A stretch of DNA of 64,000 nt from Paenibacillus sp. J5C2022 (GCF_025567625.1 NZ_JAOQJC010000033.1:23291-87290); one strand, 5' to 3'. Shown: positions 54,202 to 62,957, numbered from the stretch's first letter. Program-made: numbers and translations. The notes: generated from the letters alone by a model not told the origin.

Positions 54202-54606
54202 ATGCAAATGATTCGATTTCGTGATGATGAACACGAACAATTCTATCACCAGATGTTGAACGAGAGGAAATGTAATGACAGTTACCATCGCGCATTATTT
54301 TACACACTGGGTATTGCTCACGATACGAGAAATCATATTCGTGATCTGTTTGACTTTTCCAATGGAGGGATAAAACCTGAAGGATTGTCAGCGGCTTGGC
54401 AGACTGGCAGTTCTGCGCGCGTAAGCCGGCTTGCTTTTAACCTGTGGAACGGCTGGAGTGAGTCTGGTGGGGAACGTTACTCCATGCCTCATGAATTATT
54501 TGACTGTAACTATGCGCTCTATTTCTTTGAAGCGATTCGCCTTCGCTACCCAGAGTATTGTCGCGGTCGAGCACCAGTGTTTAGGCGGACGGAATCGATC
54601 CGTTAG
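54202..54606 (+). CDS. DUF6075-family protein
   Basis: The gene encodes 134 residues behind GAGGGGAG. The course DEHEQFYHQMLNERKCNDSYHRALFYTLGIAHDTRNHIRDLFDFSNGGIKPEGLSAAWQTGSSARVSRLAFNLWNGW, then LFDCNYALYFFEAIRLRYPEY, matches DUF6075, a family found in mobile elements of Bacillota. Function unknown. Confidence 0.8.
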   Translation: MQMIRFRDDEHEQFYHQMLNERKCNDSYHRALFYTLGIAHDTRNHIRDLFDFSNGGIKPEGLSAAWQTGSSARVSRLAFNLWNGWSESGGERYSMPHELFDCNYALYFFEAIRLRYPEYCRGRAPVFRRTESIR

Positions 54607-54631
54607 TCGTTCTTGGGGGTGAAATCAGACA

Positions 54632-56638
54632 ATGAAAGAAATTAAAACGAGGCCGAAGGGAAAAAGTATAAAACAGCTTGACCGTGCTGCGCATGTGCTG
54701 GAACGAGCCAAGCATGCAGCAATAACGAAACATGCCACAATGCGTGATAAAAGGGAAGGTGGTGATGATGAGTATACTGCTAGTTCAACGGCAACTTATG
54801 CCGAACAACGATCCATAGTAGCGGTGAGCACGATGGGTCGCGCTCAGATGGAAATGGGTGCTTATATCAGTAAACGATGGTTGCGGTGGCAGTTAAACAA
54901 GCGGACGAAACAAGATGGTAGGACGGTTGCACCTCGTGCAGTTGTTCACTCATTCCGATTGCATAAGCCCATTAACGGTCAATATCGGCTGCCAATGGCT
55001 CAGAAATCAGGCAAACAGCGCTGGATACAAGGCCGGGTTCATGCCCGGCTTCAGCCTAGTACTCATCCGCACTCCCCTTCAACGAACAAAATGCCGAATC
55101 GAGGGGTGAATTCGGGGATTCATCGTCAAGCATCAGTTGGGAAGAGGGCGATACACACCACTATTCCTTTCGCTGCTAGAAATATACGCGGTAAATCCCA
55201 TCAAGCGATTCCACCAGCAAGCCTAAAATCTCAACTATTCAAAGGTAGGAAGTCAACTGTGGTGTCTGCAACATCCAGACAGAACAAACCTACGATCAAG
55301 CAAAAAGGACAAATGCTCAAGAGTGTGTCCCGCGTGATGCGGACAGGGCTACAACCCAAACAGATGAATGAGCGGTCGGATGCGCAAACCGAAGGGAAAC
55401 GGTTGGCGGTGAAAACTGCGCAACAAGCAGCGCAAATGGCGATAGCGGCACGCAGGTCAGTACAGATGACGCGAGCGACTATGAGATTACAAATACGTAT
55501 CATTCAGATGGTCGCGAAGGCTACCGCATTGCTCGTGAAAGGATTGGCTGTGCTGCTAGGAAGCAGTAGTGTGGTCATTATTTTGTTGTGCATGGTCATG
55601 GCAATAGTAGCCATCACTTCTTCTCCCTTTGGAATTTTTGTGTCGGGTGAAAATAAGGGAGCTGACGTACAGCCACTATCTCATATCGTGCAAGCGTTAG
55701 ATGAGGAATTGGCGATGAGACTGGAGGATATCCGACAGTCGGTTGGTGTCATCGACCGGGTAGAGTTGAATTATCCCGGCAGTGCCGACAATACACGTAT
55801 AGATAACTGGGCGGATGTGATCGCTATTTTCGCTGTGAAAACTGTCTTGGATGAAGAAAACGGAATGGATGTTGCGACACTCGATGCAACAAGAACCGAG
55901 ATGATCCACTCCGTATTTTGGGAGATGAATCAAGTTGAATCTCAGGTGGAGACGATCGAGCATCAGGAAACGGTGACAGTTACACATGAAGACGGAAATA
56001 CTAGTGAGGAGACAACAATCCGTTATGAGTATATTTTGCATATTACTATCACTAGCAGAACCGCAGAGCAGCAAGCGAATGAATATAATTTTACCGATGA
56101 GCAGATCGATTTGATGAAAGAAATGATGTCAGCTGAGTTTCGCCCGTTTATGTTCGCCCTACTGGGCAAAGATACCGACATCGGCTTGACGCCCGAGCAG
56201 CTTAAATGGGTGACGCGCGAGTTGCCCGTTGGCGAGCAAGGCAGCGAAGTGGTCAACTTAGCATTGACCCGTTTGGGTGACCCGTACAGTCAGCCGAAAG
56301 CTGGACAGGATGATTATACCGATTGCAGCTATCTCGTTCAGTGGGTGTATCGTCAATTAGGCATCCACTTGCCACGAACCGCAGCAGAGCAAGCCAGATA
56401 TAGCGTAGAAAATGGGCTAGTCGTCAGCGCGGCGGATCTTGTTCCGGGTGACCTTGTACTCTGGAGCTATGAACGCAATGGAAGATTCATGGATATTACC
56501 CACGTCGGCATCTATGCGGGAGATGGCAAAGTCGTGGATGCCTCATCTACCCGTGGGCAAGTAGTCTACCGTAATTTGTTTGATGCGGATAAGCAGGTGT
56601 TGTTTGGGCGACCTCATCTAACAAGTAATGGTGAATGA
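54632..56638 (+). CDS. NlpC/P60 cell-wall hydrolase of the conjugation apparatus (CD1108-like)
   Basis: The gene encodes 668 residues. The first 290 are a very basic Gln/Arg/Lys/His-rich region, probably cytoplasmic. One strong membrane helix follows (residues about 298-330, ATALLVKGLAVLLGSSSVVI). The outside part ends in an NlpC/P60 domain: YTDCSYLVQWVYRQLG (catalytic Cys near 564), ITHVGIYAGDGKVVDAS (His near 622), and polar third residue. It opens the peptidoglycan for the channel. In related elements this gene follows virB4; here it is 31 kb away. Confidence 0.9.
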   Translation: MKEIKTRPKGKSIKQLDRAAHVLERAKHAAITKHATMRDKREGGDDEYTASSTATYAEQRSIVAVSTMGRAQMEMGAYISKRWLRWQLNKRTKQDGRTVAPRAVVHSFRLHKPINGQYRLPMAQKSGKQRWIQGRVHARLQPSTHPHSPSTNKMPNRGVNSGIHRQASVGKRAIHTTIPFAARNIRGKSHQAIPPASLKSQLFKGRKSTVVSATSRQNKPTIKQKGQMLKSVSRVMRTGLQPKQMNERSDAQTEGKRLAVKTAQQAAQMAIAARRSVQMTRATMRLQIRIIQMVAKATALLVKGLAVLLGSSSVVIILLCMVMAIVAITSSPFGIFVSGENKGADVQPLSHIVQALDEELAMRLEDIRQSVGVIDRVELNYPGSADNTRIDNWADVIAIFAVKTVLDEENGMDVATLDATRTEMIHSVFWEMNQVESQVETIEHQETVTVTHEDGNTSEETTIRYEYILHITITSRTAEQQANEYNFTDEQIDLMKEMMSAEFRPFMFALLGKDTDIGLTPEQLKWVTRELPVGEQGSEVVNLALTRLGDPYSQPKAGQDDYTDCSYLVQWVYRQLGIHLPRTAAEQARYSVENGLVVSAADLVPGDLVLWSYERNGRFMDITHVGIYAGDGKVVDASSTRGQVVYRNLFDADKQVLFGRPHLTSNGE

Positions 56639-56740
56639 GCGTAATGGGGTCCGAAATGATGCTAAAAATGAAATGATTAGTAGATGGGGAATTTTGTTTT
56701 GATCTGTATAGACAACCAGCAACAAACGGGAGGGATGATA

Positions 56741-57760
56741 GTGAATGGAAATGTTATAAGTTTGTTTCAAAGGAATGATACGGCCAGCAAACGGCGCAGT
56801 AATGAATTATATGATGTTGCCTCATTCTCAAACTCTGGCTACCGATTGACATGGGAGGAAGCTGTGAAACTGTTCCTTCAGGCTCGTCGCGCGGAATCAT
56901 CAAGTGATCATACAATTAAGTTTGAACAAAGCAGCTTGAAATCTTATTTTCGCATATTGCAAGAGCAGGAAATTGAAGCAGATATTTATGAAATTACGCC
57001 GGACTTTTTACGAAATCAATTCATTATGTACATGGTGGAAGAGAAGGAGTATAAACTAAATACAATCAATAACCGGATTAAAGCGATAAAGCGATTTTTT
57101 CAGTTCTTGTTTGATGAAGGGTGGATTCCTTATAATCCTGCCGAACATTTGAAGCTTCGCAAGGGTCATCAACCCACGATACCCTCGTTCACGGAGGAAC
57201 AGGTTGTCGCACTGTTCAAGCAGCCCGATCAACATACGTTTACCGGCTTTCGAGATTTCGTCATGTTATCTCTTATCTTCGATAGTGGTTTGCGCATCGG
57301 GGAATTGACCAAGTTGAAATTGAATCAAGTGGATGTTAAGGAAAGCGAGCTTCTTGGCGTGATCGGAAAGAGTAAGAAACCCAGAGATATTCCGTTCTGT
57401 GATGAGGTTCGGAAGCTTCTCCTTCGCTATTTAAAGGCAAGAGGGGACTTGCCATCACAGCATTTCTTTGTAACGCTGGATGGCCGTCCGCTGGGAGTGC
57501 GTTCATTTCAAGCTGCCTTCCGTAAATACGGTGAGAGTGCCGGAATAACAGATGTGCGGGTGAGCCCACACACACTCAGACATACGTTTGCCAAAATGTA
57601 TATTTTGAATGAAGGTGATCCTTATAGTTTGCAGGATATACTTGGACATACATCGCAAGATATGGTCAAGCGATATGTCAATCTTTGGCGTCCTGAAATG
57701 AGGGCCAAACATATGAAGTCTTCACCGATGAGACATCTGTACAAAGGAAGATTGCTATAA
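56741..57760 (+). CDS. Tyrosine recombinase 1
   Basis: The gene encodes 339 residues. GTG at 56741 is chosen, six bases after GGGAGGG; an ATG at 56735 touches that site. It has the core-binding domain (WEEAVKLFLQARRAESSSDHTIKFEQSSLKSYFRILQEQ) and a catalytic domain with Arg in DSGLRIGELTKL (near 184), HTLRHTFAKMYILNEGD (near 276), LGHTS and catalytic Tyr in DMVKRYVNLW (near 311). It resembles the two other recombinases to its right, with which it is convergent. It ends at a shared terminator. Confidence 0.92.
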   Translation: MNGNVISLFQRNDTASKRRSNELYDVASFSNSGYRLTWEEAVKLFLQARRAESSSDHTIKFEQSSLKSYFRILQEQEIEADIYEITPDFLRNQFIMYMVEEKEYKLNTINNRIKAIKRFFQFLFDEGWIPYNPAEHLKLRKGHQPTIPSFTEEQVVALFKQPDQHTFTGFRDFVMLSLIFDSGLRIGELTKLKLNQVDVKESELLGVIGKSKKPRDIPFCDEVRKLLLRYLKARGDLPSQHFFVTLDGRPLGVRSFQAAFRKYGESAGITDVRVSPHTLRHTFAKMYILNEGDPYSLQDILGHTSQDMVKRYVNLWRPEMRAKHMKSSPMRHLYKGRLL

Positions 57761-57764
57761 ACCC

Positions 57765-57802
57765 AAATAGAGAAGAGATCCGTATGGATGTCTTCTCTAT
57801 TT
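57765..57802. terminator. Bidirectional terminator between convergent recombinase genes
   Basis: AAATAGAGAAGA at 57765-57776 pairs perfectly with TCTTCTCTATTT at 57791-57802. Confidence 0.9.
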
Positions 57803-57807
57803 ATCTC

Positions 57808-58779
57808 TTACATGATTCGCTTCATATTTTCGACAGGACTAAATTTTTTGTGTTGCTCTTTGATATCGCTGCTAAACAACTCGACATAATAATCGACCAT
57901 ATCAAGCGTGGCATGTCCTAAAATACGCCGTAGCGTGAACGGGTCGCCACCGTTCATAATGTAAAACTTGGCCATCGTATGCCTGAACGTATGAGGAGAT
58001 AATCTGACGCCAGTAATGTCTGCCGAACCCCCGTATTCTTGCATTTTTGATTGCAATGCTCTTGTGCTGATTTGCTCGTTGTTGATGTTAACAAACAAAG
58101 CGTCGGTTTCCAGATCGCCACGTATGTCTAAATAACGGCGAATGATCTTTGCACAATGTTGTTGAAATGGGACACGCCGTGCTCGATTACCCTTTCCCTT
58201 CGTGATACGAATTTCCTGCTCTTTGAAAAAGAGATCGCTTGTTTTTAAGTTGCATAGCTCGCTGATTCGCATTCCTGTCTCCAGTAGCACTACCATCATG
58301 GTAAAGTCACGAAATCCCGTAAATGTTTTTCGGATGGGTTGTTCCAGCAATAAAGCAACTTGCTCCTTGGTAAAGGTTTGTAGCATCAGTTTTTCGGCTT
58401 TGACGACATGCAGTGCTTCGGCAACATTTTCAGTGATCCATCCTTCTTCGAACAAATACCTCAAAAACTGTTTCACGGCTTTGATTCGACCGTTCACCGT
58501 ATTGTCCGATCTGCCCAGATCAAAAAGATAGGCAATAAAATGGTTTTTGATCTCCCGTACCGATAAGGTGTAAATATCAAGTGGAATTTGTTGAGCTTGA
58601 AATGCATCCTTCATTTGACGAACGCTGTCCTCGTAAAAACGAAGTGTCAGTGGCGAAAGGTTTTTGGCCTTACAATCGAGAATAAAAGAACGTAGTAAAT
58701 CATCATAACTAAGTTGCTGCTTTACGGTGCTTGAGTGTTCTACACTTGTTAAAGCATTTTTCCGACGTTTTGTATTCAT
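57808..58779 (-). CDS. Tyrosine recombinase 2
   Basis: The gene encodes 323 residues. ATG overlaps the TGA of recombinase 3 (ATGA), with GAGGTG upstream, so the two are translationally coupled. The catalytic Arg is in ETGMRISELCNLKTSD (near 169). HTFRHTMAKFYIMNGGD lies near 263, LGHATLDMVDYYVELFSSD with Tyr near 296. The N-terminal SAM-like domain is YDDLLRSFILDCKAKNLSPLTLRFYEDSVRQMKDAF. There is no sign of the extra helix that marks IntI integrases between the two catalytic blocks. Confidence 0.92.
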   Translation of the reverse strand: MNTKRRKNALTSVEHSSTVKQQLSYDDLLRSFILDCKAKNLSPLTLRFYEDSVRQMKDAFQAQQIPLDIYTLSVREIKNHFIAYLFDLGRSDNTVNGRIKAVKQFLRYLFEEGWITENVAEALHVVKAEKLMLQTFTKEQVALLLEQPIRKTFTGFRDFTMMVVLLETGMRISELCNLKTSDLFFKEQEIRITKGKGNRARRVPFQQHCAKIIRRYLDIRGDLETDALFVNINNEQISTRALQSKMQEYGGSADITGVRLSPHTFRHTMAKFYIMNGGDPFTLRRILGHATLDMVDYYVELFSSDIKEQHKKFSPVENMKRIM

Positions 58780-59741
58780 TCGCCAGACACCTCGCTTTCA
58801 TCGAAAGCAAAGGGAAAGTCGTTAGCCAGATGTTCGATAGGACTGAATTTTTCGTGCTGAATTTGCAAGTCGCGAGAAAACAACTCCACATACATTTCGG
58901 TCGTTTCGATTCGCTCATGACCCAGTATGCTTTTGAGCGTGAAAACGTCGCCGCCATTCATCAAGTATTTCTTAGCGAAAGTATGCCGAAATGTATGGCA
59001 GGAACATTGAACGCCCTGAATGTTGGCGGTACTGCAATAACGGGCAATCATGACTCGGATGCCGCCTTCTCGAAAGGGTACATTGTCCAAAGTGATCCAA
59101 AGGAAATTGTGATTCAGGGTGCCGCGCTCAAGTAAATAGCGGTTTAGCGTGTCAGCGAGTACATGTTGAATCGGTACAATGCGGAATTTCCTGCCTTTGC
59201 CTTGTTGTACGCGAAGCACACCTTCATCAAACAGCACATCTTGAATTTGAATATTAGCTAATTCTTTCAACCGGATACCAGTATCGAGTAGTGTCAACAT
59301 CATGACGTAATTACGCAGACCAGTGAAGGTTGCACGATCCGGTTGAATGAGCAGTTGATGTAACTGCTCATCGGTAAATGTGTGCGCAAAGGACGGCTGA
59401 ACTTTGAATGGTTTAAGTGTAATGGCGATATTCGATTCCATCCAACCTTCTGAGAGCAATAACTTGAAAAGCTCTTTGTAAATGCACAGATTGCAATTCA
59501 CAGTTCGAAGTGCAAGTCCTTCATTAAGCATACTCGGTATGATACGATGATGGAAAATATCAGGGCAAAGGTCATGCCATTGTACTTGTTGATCAACGAG
59601 ATGCTGATAAAGTTTTTCCAATCCGTTACGATACCTTCGGATGGTTCCTTTGGTCAAGTTCCGGGACTTGCAGTCTTGAAGAAAAAACTGAACAGCGTTG
59701 TTCCATGTAATCGTAATGTTAGAGCCATTTTGATTCTGCAT
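58776..59741 (-). CDS. Tyrosine recombinase 3, next to the cassette array
   Basis: The gene encodes 321 residues. ATG at 59741 is chosen, with GGGAGG nine bases upstream; the open frame extends to 59885 but runs through repeat sites and has no ribosome site. The catalytic Arg is in DTGIRLKELANIQIQD (near 154). CHTFRHTFAKKYLMNGGD lies near 247, LGHERIETTEMYVELFSRD with Tyr near 282. All catalytic residues are present. It points away from the cassette array and forms a coupled pair with recombinase 2, the place held by intI in integrons. Confidence 0.93.
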   Translation of the reverse strand: MQNQNGSNITITWNNAVQFFLQDCKSRNLTKGTIRRYRNGLEKLYQHLVDQQVQWHDLCPDIFHHRIIPSMLNEGLALRTVNCNLCIYKELFKLLLSEGWMESNIAITLKPFKVQPSFAHTFTDEQLHQLLIQPDRATFTGLRNYVMMLTLLDTGIRLKELANIQIQDVLFDEGVLRVQQGKGRKFRIVPIQHVLADTLNRYLLERGTLNHNFLWITLDNVPFREGGIRVMIARYCSTANIQGVQCSCHTFRHTFAKKYLMNGGDVFTLKSILGHERIETTEMYVELFSRDLQIQHEKFSPIEHLANDFPFAFDESEVSGE

Positions 59742-59956
59742 TTCGCATATCCTCCCTATGGAGTTATGCGAACTAAAGGAGATATACGAAGTAAGGGGGA
59801 GTGATTCGTATAACAAATGGATATACGGTTTCGTATAACTTGTACGAAAATCCGGGTTATTTGAAGGATATTCGTATTCCTCCAAAATTGCTAGAATCCC
59901 TTGATATATATGGGTTTATAGGCTTTTTGGGGGTTGGATTTTTCCACCACACGGTT
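59742..59956. other. attI-like recombination region candidate
   Basis: Multiple TACGAA/TTCGTA boxes occur at 59785-59790, 59805-59810, 59830-59835, 59843-59848 and 59871-59876. The pair at 59830-59848 (TTCGTATAACTTGTACGAA) is a perfect 6-7-6 inverted repeat, the shape of a tyrosine recombinase core site. TTCGCATA at 59742 and TATGCGAA at 59765 form another pair. GTTATTTGAA at 59856-59865 is complementary to the head of the first array repeat (TTCATATAAC, 59955-59964) in nine of ten bases. The region also holds the recombinase 3 leader and should hold any array promoter. I see no certain promoter. Confidence 0.55.
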
Positions 59957-60156
59957 CATATAACACCGTATTCACGCTGCGTCGCCTCCGGCTCCTTGGT
60001 CCGGACCGAAGCTGGAATAGAACGGCTAAAAGGAAGCCGTTCTAGTAGCAAGGAAGCCTAATCAGCCGGACAACCTTGCACAGCCTAACCGCGTCGCGGC
60101 CGTTCCCTCCGGTCACTTAAGGCAGTGAAGGTTCGTGAATACAAAAACGTTATACG
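59957..60156 (+). repeat. attC-like repeat R1
   Basis: It begins CATATAAC, then ACCGTATTCACGCTGCGTCGC, and ends GTTCGTGAATAC with AACGTTATACG. GTATTCACG and CGTGAATAC pair, as do GGTCCGG and CCGGAC. An extra inner hairpin AGAACGGCT/AGCCGTTCT is present. Length 200. Confidence 0.85.
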
Positions 60157-60249
60157 TAATTGCTGCAAGGACTTCAAACCATTAGAAAGAAGTGAGCCAA
60201 TATCAGTAATTTTATTGATTTAATTGCTGAACAACTTAAAAAAATATGT

Positions 60250-60729
60250 TTGGATCTTCGGCCAGGCTCAATTATTGATCGAGTAAAGTTTGACTATGTT
60301 TATACTTTACTTACTCAAAATAAGGATGTGCTTCTATCGAATTGTTTAATAAGGCATGATGTCTTGTGGCTTCTTTTTTACACGTCAAATTCAATACTTA
60401 TCCAATGTAACTACTCTAACAACAAAGAAGAACTTGTAAATGAATGGATGAGATATAATCAAACATTACTCGCATTATTTGAATTAGAACTTGAACTAGA
60501 AATCACTGAGAACTGGATAGATCAGTACTTAGTTGTTCAAGACAATAAGCTAAACATTTACTACTTTATGAATTTTATAAGCTATCAATACAAGTTAATT
60601 TTCCAATCTGATTTAAATCCTGAACACTACAAGTACTTAGAAGTAGATAGTTTTTTTGATTCAGAAGACGTTTTCTTAAAGAAGTATTGGAAACTATCAA
60701 GGAAATTTCTGAATCAAATAGTGCAGTAA
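60250..60729 (+). CDS. Cassette 1 protein, unknown function
   Basis: 159 residues from TTG at 60250, but that start has no ribosome site. The frame is open back to 60196, and the only ribosome-like sequence (GAAGTGAG) is placed for an AUC codon at 60202, adding SNFIDLIAEQLKKIC. The gene is very AT-rich, unlike the recombinase genes. The protein has many Tyr, Leu, Asn and a helix-rich middle (NEWMRYNQTLLALFELELELEITENWIDQYLVV). No family is recognised; small acidic proteins like this are often immunity-type proteins, but that is a guess. It is enclosed by R1 and R2. Confidence 0.6.
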   Translation: MDLRPGSIIDRVKFDYVYTLLTQNKDVLLSNCLIRHDVLWLLFYTSNSILIQCNYSNNKEELVNEWMRYNQTLLALFELELELEITENWIDQYLVVQDNKLNIYYFMNFISYQYKLIFQSDLNPEHYKYLEVDSFFDSEDVFLKKYWKLSRKFLNQIVQ

Positions 60730-60761
60730 TTTTACGGAAGTTTTCAAGAAGGCAGTAACTA

Positions 60762-60982
60762 CGTATAACACAGTATTCACGCTGCGTCGCCTATCGGCTC
60801 CTTGGTCCGGCCGAAGTTGAAGAAGTGGATTCGATTGAGGTTGATTCAGTAGGCAGGGAAGTATAGTCAACCGGACAACCCTGTAAGGCTAAGTGGCGGA
60901 GCCACTCGGCAATCTGGTCGCTTCGCTTGACCAGTTTTGCTGCTTAAGCCTTACGGGTTCGTGAATACAAGAACGTTATCGG
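60762..60982 (+). repeat. attC-like repeat R2
   Basis: It begins CGTATAAC, the reverse complement of GTTATACG at the end of R1. It ends with GTTATCGG at 60975-60982. The inner part is of a second type (GGCTAAGTGGCGGAGCCAC, GGTCGCTTCGCTTGACC hairpins). Length 221. Confidence 0.88.
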
Positions 60983-60988
60983 AAACTC

Positions 60989-61468
60989 ATGCAAAGCTAT
61001 TTAAAGATAGGAAGTGATCAATTGATCAAGCATTTCATTGATGTATCAGATCAAGAGCTGTATAAGTTCCTCACCTATTGCATGTTTCCGAATGAAGAAA
61101 GAATATTTCAACAATGTAAACTCTATAAGACCAGTGAAGATAGATCGCTTCATGGGATATATTCGAAAGACATATTAGTTGGAATCATTGGTTTAATTCA
61201 TCACCCTGATGAAATTGAAATTAAACACATTGCTATCGAAACCGAATATAGACATAAAGGAATTGGACAAGAATTAGTAAAGGCAATATCAGAGCTATAT
61301 CCTGATCTAGAATTAATTGCTGAAACGGATAAAGACGCAGTGGATTTTTATAAGAAAGTCGGCTTTACGATTATAAGTCTTGGAGAGAAATATCCTGGAA
61401 CAGAGCGTTTTAAATGCGTATATAAGAACTTTGAAAGAGATTTTGAGGGTATTTCGGGGAAGGCATGA
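60989..61468 (+). CDS. Cassette 2: GNAT-family N-acetyltransferase
   Basis: 159 residues from ATG at 60989, or 148 from TTG at 61022, which is better placed after AGGAAGTGA. The GNAT core is IEIKHIAIETEYRHKGIGQELVKAISELYPDLELIAETDKDAVDFYKKVGF, with acetyl-CoA loop RHKGIG near residue 97. The substrate is unknown. GNAT genes are among the commonest integron cassette genes. It is enclosed by R2 and R3. Confidence 0.85.
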   Translation: MQSYLKIGSDQLIKHFIDVSDQELYKFLTYCMFPNEERIFQQCKLYKTSEDRSLHGIYSKDILVGIIGLIHHPDEIEIKHIAIETEYRHKGIGQELVKAISELYPDLELIAETDKDAVDFYKKVGFTIISLGEKYPGTERFKCVYKNFERDFEGISGKA

Positions 61469-61472
61469 GCAT

Positions 61473-61669
61473 CCGATAACACCATATTCACGCTGCGTCG
61501 CTATCGCTCCTTGGTCCGGCCGAAGCTGAAAGATGTGGTTTCGAAGAAGATGAATCAGTAGCAGAGAAGTAAATTCAGCCGGACAACCTTGCACTGCCTA
61601 ACCGCGTCGCGGCCGTTCCCTCTGGTCACTTAAGGCAGTGAAGGTTCGTGAATACAAGAACGTTAGGTG
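61473..61669 (+). repeat. attC-like repeat R3
   Basis: It begins CCGATAAC, the reverse complement of GTTATCGG at the end of R2. It ends with GTTAGGTG at 61662-61669. The inner part is of the R1 type (CCTAACCGCGTCGCGGCCG). Length 197. The start and end also fit the classic RYYYAAC/GTTRRRY rule in part (GTTAGGT). Confidence 0.9.
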
Positions 61670-61720
61670 AAATTGCCAAAAGCTAATAAAGATATAACCT
61701 AGTTGAATCTATAACAAGGA

Positions 61721-62137
61721 GTGATTCGAATTAGATATCTGCTTTTAATCTTATTTATAATTTCTTTGACTGCATGTGAAACGGAAAGTAATACCGAGAA
61801 ATTAGAAGTTATAACATTGACTAAAGTTTATCCAGGCGACATCTCTGAAGTAGACAAGATAGAATTAATTGATGGTGGTACCGGTGAGCGAAAAATAGTA
61901 GAAGAGAAAGAAATAATAAATAGATGGATTCAGGAAATTAAGGATATTGAATTAATACCAGATAATAATCAAGAAGAAAGAGCTGGATATAGATTTGGTA
62001 TAAGCCTTTATGAAGGAGATGAAATTAAACTAGGATTTATTCCAAACCAAATTAACAGAATCTATTATAAAAGCAATAATGAATTTGGAAATCATATAAA
62101 GACATTTTTTGAAGAGCAATTTGGAAGAGTATTCTAA
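61721..62137 (+). CDS. Cassette 3: small lipoprotein
   Basis: 138 residues from GTG at 61721, but AAGGAG overlaps it. The ribosome site is well placed for ATT at 61730, which would give IRYLLLILFIISLTAC. The lipobox SLTAC follows a hydrophobic signal, so the mature protein begins at Cys. The rest is an acidic single domain (IELIDGGTGERKIVEEKEIINRWIQEIKDIELIPD). Family not recognised, though similar to small YfjS/DUF5301-like lipoproteins in look. It is enclosed by R3 and R4. Confidence 0.75.
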   Translation: MIRIRYLLLILFIISLTACETESNTEKLEVITLTKVYPGDISEVDKIELIDGGTGERKIVEEKEIINRWIQEIKDIELIPDNNQEERAGYRFGISLYEGDEIKLGFIPNQINRIYYKSNNEFGNHIKTFFEEQFGRVF

Positions 62138-62150
62138 GAAGAGGCAACAT

Positions 62151-62273
62151 CACCTAACACCATATTCACGCATCGGGCTGACGCCCTCGGTCCCAGAAGA
62201 GGCTTCGAAGAAGTGGTTGCTGTGGACACACCTGGCATTCGCCAGGCGTCGTGAATATACGAAACGTTATAAG
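62151..62273 (+). repeat. attC-like repeat R4, short type
   Basis: It begins CACCTAAC, the reverse complement of GTTAGGTG at the end of R3, and ends with GTTATAAG at 62266-62273. It is only 123 bases and keeps GTATTCACG-like (CATATTCACG) and CGTGAATAT arms, with an inner CTGGCATTCGCCAG hairpin. Confidence 0.88.
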
Positions 62274-62307
62274 AAATCCCCGCTAGAACATAAAGGAGAA
62301 GATCTTA

Positions 62308-62700
62308 ATGAAATCGGTTCATGACAATGTAGTAATCTCTTATGAAGTTAATTTAAGAGATCGATATATTGAAATTAATACTGAGACAGATAAGGATATT
62401 GAAGTGAAAATTAAATTTTATGATGTGATGGCTCATTTATTCGAGGACCATCTCTATGGAAGTATCTTGTTTGACATTGAAAGGTATGAGATAGATTCTT
62501 TTTTAAAAGGTAATAAAGAAATATTAGAAAAGCGTAAACCATATTGCTGGCCAACGTATTATGAAAGTTTAGATGAACTTAGAGAATTGTTAATTAAAGA
62601 CGAATATAAATATTATGTAATTGGCTCTTCTTATGGCTTTAACGGTTGGGTTTTAGCCAAAAAAATAGAAATTAAAAAAATGAATCCTAGTGATTTGTAA
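62308..62700 (+). CDS. Cassette 4 protein, unknown function
   Basis: 130 residues with AAGGAGAAG before ATG, the only cassette with a standard start. It has strands (VVISYEVNLRDRYIEINTETDKDIEVKIKFYD) then acidic helices, and ends SSYGFNGWVLAKKIEIKKM. The look is of an immunity-type or DUF protein, not a known enzyme. Very AT-rich. It is enclosed by R4 and R5. Confidence 0.75.
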   Translation: MKSVHDNVVISYEVNLRDRYIEINTETDKDIEVKIKFYDVMAHLFEDHLYGSILFDIERYEIDSFLKGNKEILEKRKPYCWPTYYESLDELRELLIKDEYKYYVIGSSYGFNGWVLAKKIEIKKMNPSDL

Positions 62701-62724
62701 GTTTTTCTAAGAAGACGGGGACAT

Positions 62725-62921
62725 CTTATAACACCGTATTCACGCTGCGTCACTATCGTTCCTTGGTCCGGCCGGAGCAGAAAGAAGAAGTTTCAAAGAA
62801 GTGGATTCAGTAGCAGGGAAGCTAATTCAGCCGGACAACCCTGCACAGCCTAACCGCGTCGCGGCCACTCCCTTCGGTCGTTTAAGGCAGTGAGGGTTCG
62901 TGAATACAACAACGTTAAGTG
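62725..62921 (+). repeat. attC-like repeat R5
   Basis: It begins CTTATAAC, the reverse complement of GTTATAAG at the end of R4, and ends with GTTAAGTG at 62914-62921. R1-type inner part. Length 197. Confidence 0.9.
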
Positions 62922-62957
62922 AAATTCCCGCAAGATTAAAAACAGGAGGGGATTCAA

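Noticed and set aside
56741..59741. The three recombinases as a standard RIT element
   Set aside because: RIT recombinases are co-directional and overlapping; here one is convergent to the other two.
59742..59885. Upstream extension of recombinase 3 by 48 codons
   Set aside because: It crosses the inverted-repeat sites and lacks a ribosome site; ATG at 59741 has GGGAGG at good spacing and gives the same length as recombinase 2.
59801..60061. Forward frame across the attI-like region and R1
   Set aside because: It reads through repeat DNA and has no known protein pattern.
62109..62324. Forward frame across R4
   Set aside because: It is made of repeat sequence and overlaps two better supported cassette genes.
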